Assembly: GCA_964463425.1 (NCBI GenBank)
Contig: CAYXBV010000005.1
Span: 1-53,376, forward strand
Direction of reading: 5' to 3'
Origin: JAHJHG01 sp964463425
GTDB taxonomy: Bacteria; Patescibacteriota; Microgenomatia; UBA8517
DNA length: 53,376 nt
The translations under genes and the position numbers were made by a program. Below are positions 51,248 through 53,376 of this stretch, in pieces. The notes beneath the pieces are model-generated. The model saw only the letters and a list, made by a program, of their open reading frames with translations, was not told the DNA's origin and did no database searches. Numbering within the stretch: position 1 is the first letter of the stretch; every line of letters begins with the position of its first letter.

Positions 51248-51745
51248 TCAGTTACTAAAAACTCCTTCGAGAACGTGTTCTTCTGGAGTACTGTCTTCTA
51301 TTTCTTCATTAGTGATAACTACCCCACGATAATCTGAGTAATCTATGTCTGATTTAAACTCCAAAATAAATCCTCCCTTAGCGAGAATCATTTTACCTGT
51401 CGAGATAAAATCAAAATTGTCATCTCCCACCTCTCCCCTGACAAGCCATCCTTCGTAAAAGTAAGGAGCCTCTGGTTGGGGTAAGTCGGCCAGAACTACA
51501 TGTTCAAAAATACCGTTTTCATAATTCCTGGTGGCAATTCCTGTACCAAACCCCTCAACTATTCCCGACAATTTCGTTTTCTCAACATCTTCTGGAATCT
51601 CTATGCTAAAGAACTCTTCCATTTTTTCTTCAACCGAAGGTGTAGATGGTACCGTCAGATTATCTTTGGGCTTTCGAAACCAAAAAATAATCCCTGCCAA
51701 GGCGGCAAGGACAATCAAACCTATCACTATATCTTTTCTTTTCAT
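51248..51745 (-). CDS. Membrane-anchored protein, RskA-like domain
   Basis: The 165-residue protein has an N-terminal membrane helix (about 5-23), a linker and an extracytoplasmic beta-rich domain with LADLPQPEAPYFYEGWLVRG and GGFILEFKSD, a pattern resembling the RskA anti-sigma C-terminal domain. No cytoplasmic anti-sigma part is visible, so a regulatory role is not supported. The upstream extension to 51781 overlaps a TTGACA promoter; the ATG at 51745 lies 7 bases from its -10 box. Confidence 0.65.
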   Translation of the reverse strand: MKRKDIVIGLIVLAALAGIIFWFRKPKDNLTVPSTPSVEEKMEEFFSIEIPEDVEKTKLSGIVEGFGTGIATRNYENGIFEHVVLADLPQPEAPYFYEGWLVRGEVGDDNFDFISTGKMILAKGGFILEFKSDIDYSDYRGVVITNEEIEDSTPEEHVLEGVFSN

Positions 51746-51752
51746 CTGACAA

Positions 51753-51781
51753 AGACTAACAAAAAAGAGAAAAAGTGTCAA
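51753..51781 (-). promoter_or_regulatory. Promoter of the RskA-like gene
   Basis: On the minus strand TTGACA (51781-51776), a 17-base spacer and TAGTCT (51758-51753), then 7 bases to the ATG at 51745. Confidence 0.52.
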
Positions 51782-51843
51782 TCTATTAATTCAAAACGGT
51801 AATTTCCGCATATTCTCCGCACAATTACCGCAAGGTAGAGATT

Positions 51844-52020
51844 TTAACTCTCCATTCTGGTATATAGGCCAAAAAGAGCTAAAATTGCTGCAACTAGTAG
51901 CCACTGAGTTGAGGCCAACCAAATATCAACACCCAAATAACCAATCCCCGCTAAAAGAATAGAGATAATGGCGCCCCCCATTAACACTTGAGAAATTAGT
52001 TTTACATCTTTCTTCTTCAA
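51844..52020 (-). CDS. Tiny two-helix membrane protein with TTG start
   Basis: About 58 residues with two hydrophobic segments (LISQVLMGGAIISILLAGIGY and the following WLLVAAILALFGLY). In-frame ATGs exist upstream (52035, 52068), but a strong ribosome binding site GGAGGTGA lies inside them and sits 8 bases before the TTG at 52020. That makes TTG (MKKKDVKLI) the likely start. Function unknown. It is divergent from the riboswitch-controlled gene. Confidence 0.6.
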   Translation of the reverse strand: MKKKDVKLISQVLMGGAIISILLAGIGYLGVDIWLASTQWLLVAAILALFGLYTRMES

Positions 52021-52099
52021 TGATCTCACCTCCATCCTTTTGGTGCCCAAAAAACAGCTGGGCCCCAAATCTCAATTAAATACTAACACAAAAATGTTC

Positions 52100-52128
52100 T
52101 TGAATTATTTAAGTATTTAATAAATAAT
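52100..52128 (+). promoter_or_regulatory. Promoter of the riboswitch-controlled gene
   Basis: TTGAAT (52100-52105), a 17-base spacer and AATAAT (52123-52128), placing the transcription start near 52135, exactly where the riboswitch helix begins. Confidence 0.68.
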
Positions 52129-52133
52129 GCACC

Positions 52134-52230
52134 TAGAGGTTGTGTTTAAGGAAGCAGGTGAAATTCCTGCGCTGTGCCGCAACTGTGATCCGTTAATCAA
52201 CGGAGAGTCAGAAAACTAACAACCCTCAAA
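52134..52230 (+). promoter_or_regulatory. Cobalamin (B12) riboswitch
   Basis: The leader contains the conserved cobalamin-aptamer core: GGAAGCAGGTGAAATTCC followed by CTGC, then GCCGCAACTGTGA (canonical CCCGCAACTGT), a TCCGTT/AACGGA hairpin and the B12-box-like AGTCAGAAAAC (52206-52216). The outer helix GAGGTTGT (52136-52143) pairs with ACAACCCTC (52219-52227). Downstream, TCC (52233-52235) and GGA (52242-52244) can form a small hairpin containing the ribosome binding site AGGA. The same GCAGGA (52239-52244) is also complementary to TCCTGC (52165-52170) in the aptamer. Confidence 0.92.
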
Positions 52231-52248
52231 TATCCCGAGCAGGAAAAA

Positions 52249-53238
52249 ATGATTAAAGAAACCTCATTAGCATTAAATACTAGAAATTGGCTTCCCAAGT
52301 ATGGAGAAACTGTCGAAGAAGCAAAAAAAAGAACGGTCAATGATTTTACCGCGGCTTCATTAGAGCAGAGAGAGGCTCCACTAGAGGAAAGAATAAATAC
52401 ATATATTTATGTCCTAGATCAAAACAGTCAACTATGCGACAAAGAATCAGGCAAAAGACCTACGCTTAGATGGGAAACAGAGACTGATCACCTTGAAAAC
52501 ACTGCATTTGAAGCAATGGAAGATTGGGCAGCAAAAGACTCTTCAGGTAACCTCGCTTGGTTTAGCCCCCCCAGTAATCGACACAGATATACGGAAGCTC
52601 GGCTGGTTGTACTCGAAAAGGAAGCAACAGAGAAAGAAATACTAATAGTGTGTCGGGCTTTCTGTCTCCCCCATTCTGAAAACGAGTGTCTCTATATTGC
52701 TAAAGAGATTGCAAAAACTTCTGACCAAAATACTGTCAACATTAACGCGGGAGACATCCTTCGGGCAACTCCTGTCTCCTTTAATCCTCCGTCAAATATA
52801 ACTTGGTATGAATATTTAGAAAAACAAATTAGCGAACCCAAAATTTGGGAAAAAGTAAAAAATGGCAATGACCTCAGAAATAAAGAAGAAGCCATTCTTG
52901 TATCAGAACCTGTTGTTGAAAAATATTTTGATTTAATAACTGCTGCTAAAAATGCGCACGAATACGTTCTAGTTGGGGCGCTCATGGAAAGAGAGATGGC
53001 CAGATCAGGCATAATTTTTCAAGCAAGGGGAAGCTGTGGTATATCTAATCAAGAAGCACTACAGAGCCTTCGTGGCAATAAAGGTATCTTTGACACCGTC
53101 TTTACTAATTCTGCAACGGCTAATTACGAAGCTTCGTTTAATTGCCCCAAGTGTCATCACTCCATACCTTCTGGATATGGAATAACTGTTTGTCCTCATT
53201 GTGGAGCAAGAAAAGAAGATTATGGAAAATGTGCATAA
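52249..53238 (+). CDS. Unknown zinc-ribbon protein under cobalamin riboswitch control
   Basis: The 329-residue soluble protein has no signal peptide or membrane segment. Its C-terminus carries a zinc ribbon with two CxxC pairs (CPKCHH...CPHCG). Other Cys occur in QLCDKE, VCRAFC, NECLY and GSCGIS. I do not recognise the main domain (about 1-295). A cobalamin riboswitch precedes the gene and a weak AGGA lies 4 bases before the ATG. Cobalamin-regulated genes usually act in B12 uptake, salvage or B12-independent replacements; which applies here is unknown. Confidence 0.85.
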   Translation: MIKETSLALNTRNWLPKYGETVEEAKKRTVNDFTAASLEQREAPLEERINTYIYVLDQNSQLCDKESGKRPTLRWETETDHLENTAFEAMEDWAAKDSSGNLAWFSPPSNRHRYTEARLVVLEKEATEKEILIVCRAFCLPHSENECLYIAKEIAKTSDQNTVNINAGDILRATPVSFNPPSNITWYEYLEKQISEPKIWEKVKNGNDLRNKEEAILVSEPVVEKYFDLITAAKNAHEYVLVGALMEREMARSGIIFQARGSCGISNQEALQSLRGNKGIFDTVFTNSATANYEASFNCPKCHHSIPSGYGITVCPHCGARKEDYGKCA

Positions 53239-53282
53239 AAAGACGTGCATGTGGAATCCTGGATTGAAATTTAGCTTGCTGG

Positions 53283-53288
53283 TATAAT
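53283..53288 (+). promoter_or_regulatory. Extended -10 promoter of tRNA-Asn
   Basis: TATAAT with an extended TGG in front, 15 bases before the first tRNA base. No strong -35 at the expected distance, as is usual with extended -10 promoters. The same TGGTATAAT string stands before ftsH. Confidence 0.6.
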
Positions 53289-53303
53289 ATGGTTTGTAAA
53301 TAT

Positions 53304-53375
53304 TCCCCGGTAGCTCAGCGGTAGAGCGCTCGCCTGTTAAGCGAAGGGTCGTAGGTTCGAATCCTACCCGGGGAG
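53304..53375 (+). tRNA. tRNA-Asn (anticodon GTT)
   Basis: The plus-strand cloverleaf has acceptor TCCCCGG/CCGGGGA, D arm TAGCTCAGCGGTAGAGCG, anticodon GTT (CGCCTGTTAAGCG), T arm GTAGG-TTCGAAT-CCTAC and discriminator G. The window ends one base after it. Confidence 0.96.
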
Positions 53376-53376
53376 C

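Noticed and set aside
52134..52248. Canonical L5-L13 kissing loop of the riboswitch
   Set aside because: No downstream segment complementary to the CCGCAAC loop was found, so only alternative platforms are suggested.
1..53376. Reassigned UGA codon (code 4 or 25)
   Set aside because: Several conserved genes, such as the TrmH-family gene and fpg, end properly at TGA, often in ATGA overlaps.
1..53376. CRISPR arrays, insertion sequences or prophage genes
   Set aside because: No regularly spaced repeats, transposase or phage structural genes were seen in any frame.

Overview
The window looks like a chromosome segment of a small-genome bacterium of the Candidate Phyla Radiation (Patescibacteria), most likely near the Microgenomates. 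This placement is inferred. It rests on the AT-rich, extremely compact layout, the many short CPR-type unknown proteins, a DUF5667 protein, an archaeal-type ATP-dependent DNA ligase, short glycolytic enzymes, split transketolase, cobalamin-dependent ribonucleotide reductases and the absence of amino-acid or cofactor biosynthesis genes. UGA acts as a stop codon, so this is not a Gracilibacteria/Absconditabacteria code-4/25 type genome.

Layout, left to right. (1) 1-243: three tRNA genes (Gln, Lys, Glu) on the minus strand. (2) 300-3600: a TrmH/SpoU methyltransferase and a small membrane protein on plus, facing a thiol-redox group on minus (thioredoxin, a Pro/Thr-rich small protein, thioredoxin reductase, DsbA-like oxidoreductase). 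(3) 3656-8500: a minus-strand gene train (DUF4870, Pcm, Pth, MFS, unknown, CvpA-CAP fusion, acylphosphatase, DUF457-like membrane protein). (4) 8631-12040: a P-type Ca2+-like ATPase overlapping a Na+/Ca2+ exchanger-type gene. (5) 12061-21500: genome maintenance and quality control (ATP-dependent ligase, Fic protein, RecF, Fpg, a glycosyltransferase, 5'-3' exonuclease, FtsH, a tRNA-binding domain protein). (6) 21581-26079: two CAT-anticodon tRNAs, FtsB/DivIC, a divergent Xer recombinase, tRNA-Ile(TAT), and a TraG/VirD4-like ATPase with a small partner gene.

(7) 26138-31974: a self-contained deoxyribonucleotide operon, nrdR - nrdJ - nrdJ paralogue - PduO-type cobalamin adenosyltransferase, headed by a promoter overlapped by two NrdR-box-like palindromes exactly 31 bp apart. 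(8) 32142-39865: envelope region with a DUF5667 protein, an orphan HEPN/RnlA-like protein, a membrane-anchored unknown, two tandem class A penicillin-binding proteins and a class A beta-lactamase-like serine hydrolase. (9) 40026-49636: a twelve-gene central-carbon operon (glutaredoxin, TpiA, RpiB, Pgk, Gap, Rpe-like, LOG family, transketolase N and C halves, class I Fba, PfkB kinase, D-2-hydroxyacid dehydrogenase). (10) 49709-52020: ZIP transporter, two exported/anchored unknowns and a tiny membrane protein. (11) 52100-53238: a cobalamin riboswitch with its own promoter controlling an uncharacterised zinc-ribbon protein. (12) 53304: tRNA-Asn.

Two threads tie the window together. Cobalamin: the cell appears to depend on adenosylcobalamin for its ribonucleotide reductases, encodes the adenosyltransferase in the same operon, and senses cobalamin by a riboswitch in front of a gene of unknown function, the best candidate here for something undescribed. 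Expression signals: several gene heads have a -10 box 5-9 nt from the start codon, implying leaderless mRNAs, while others carry clear Shine-Dalgarno sequences. No CRISPR array, insertion sequence or prophage was seen, and no gene-free stretch exceeds 300 bases.
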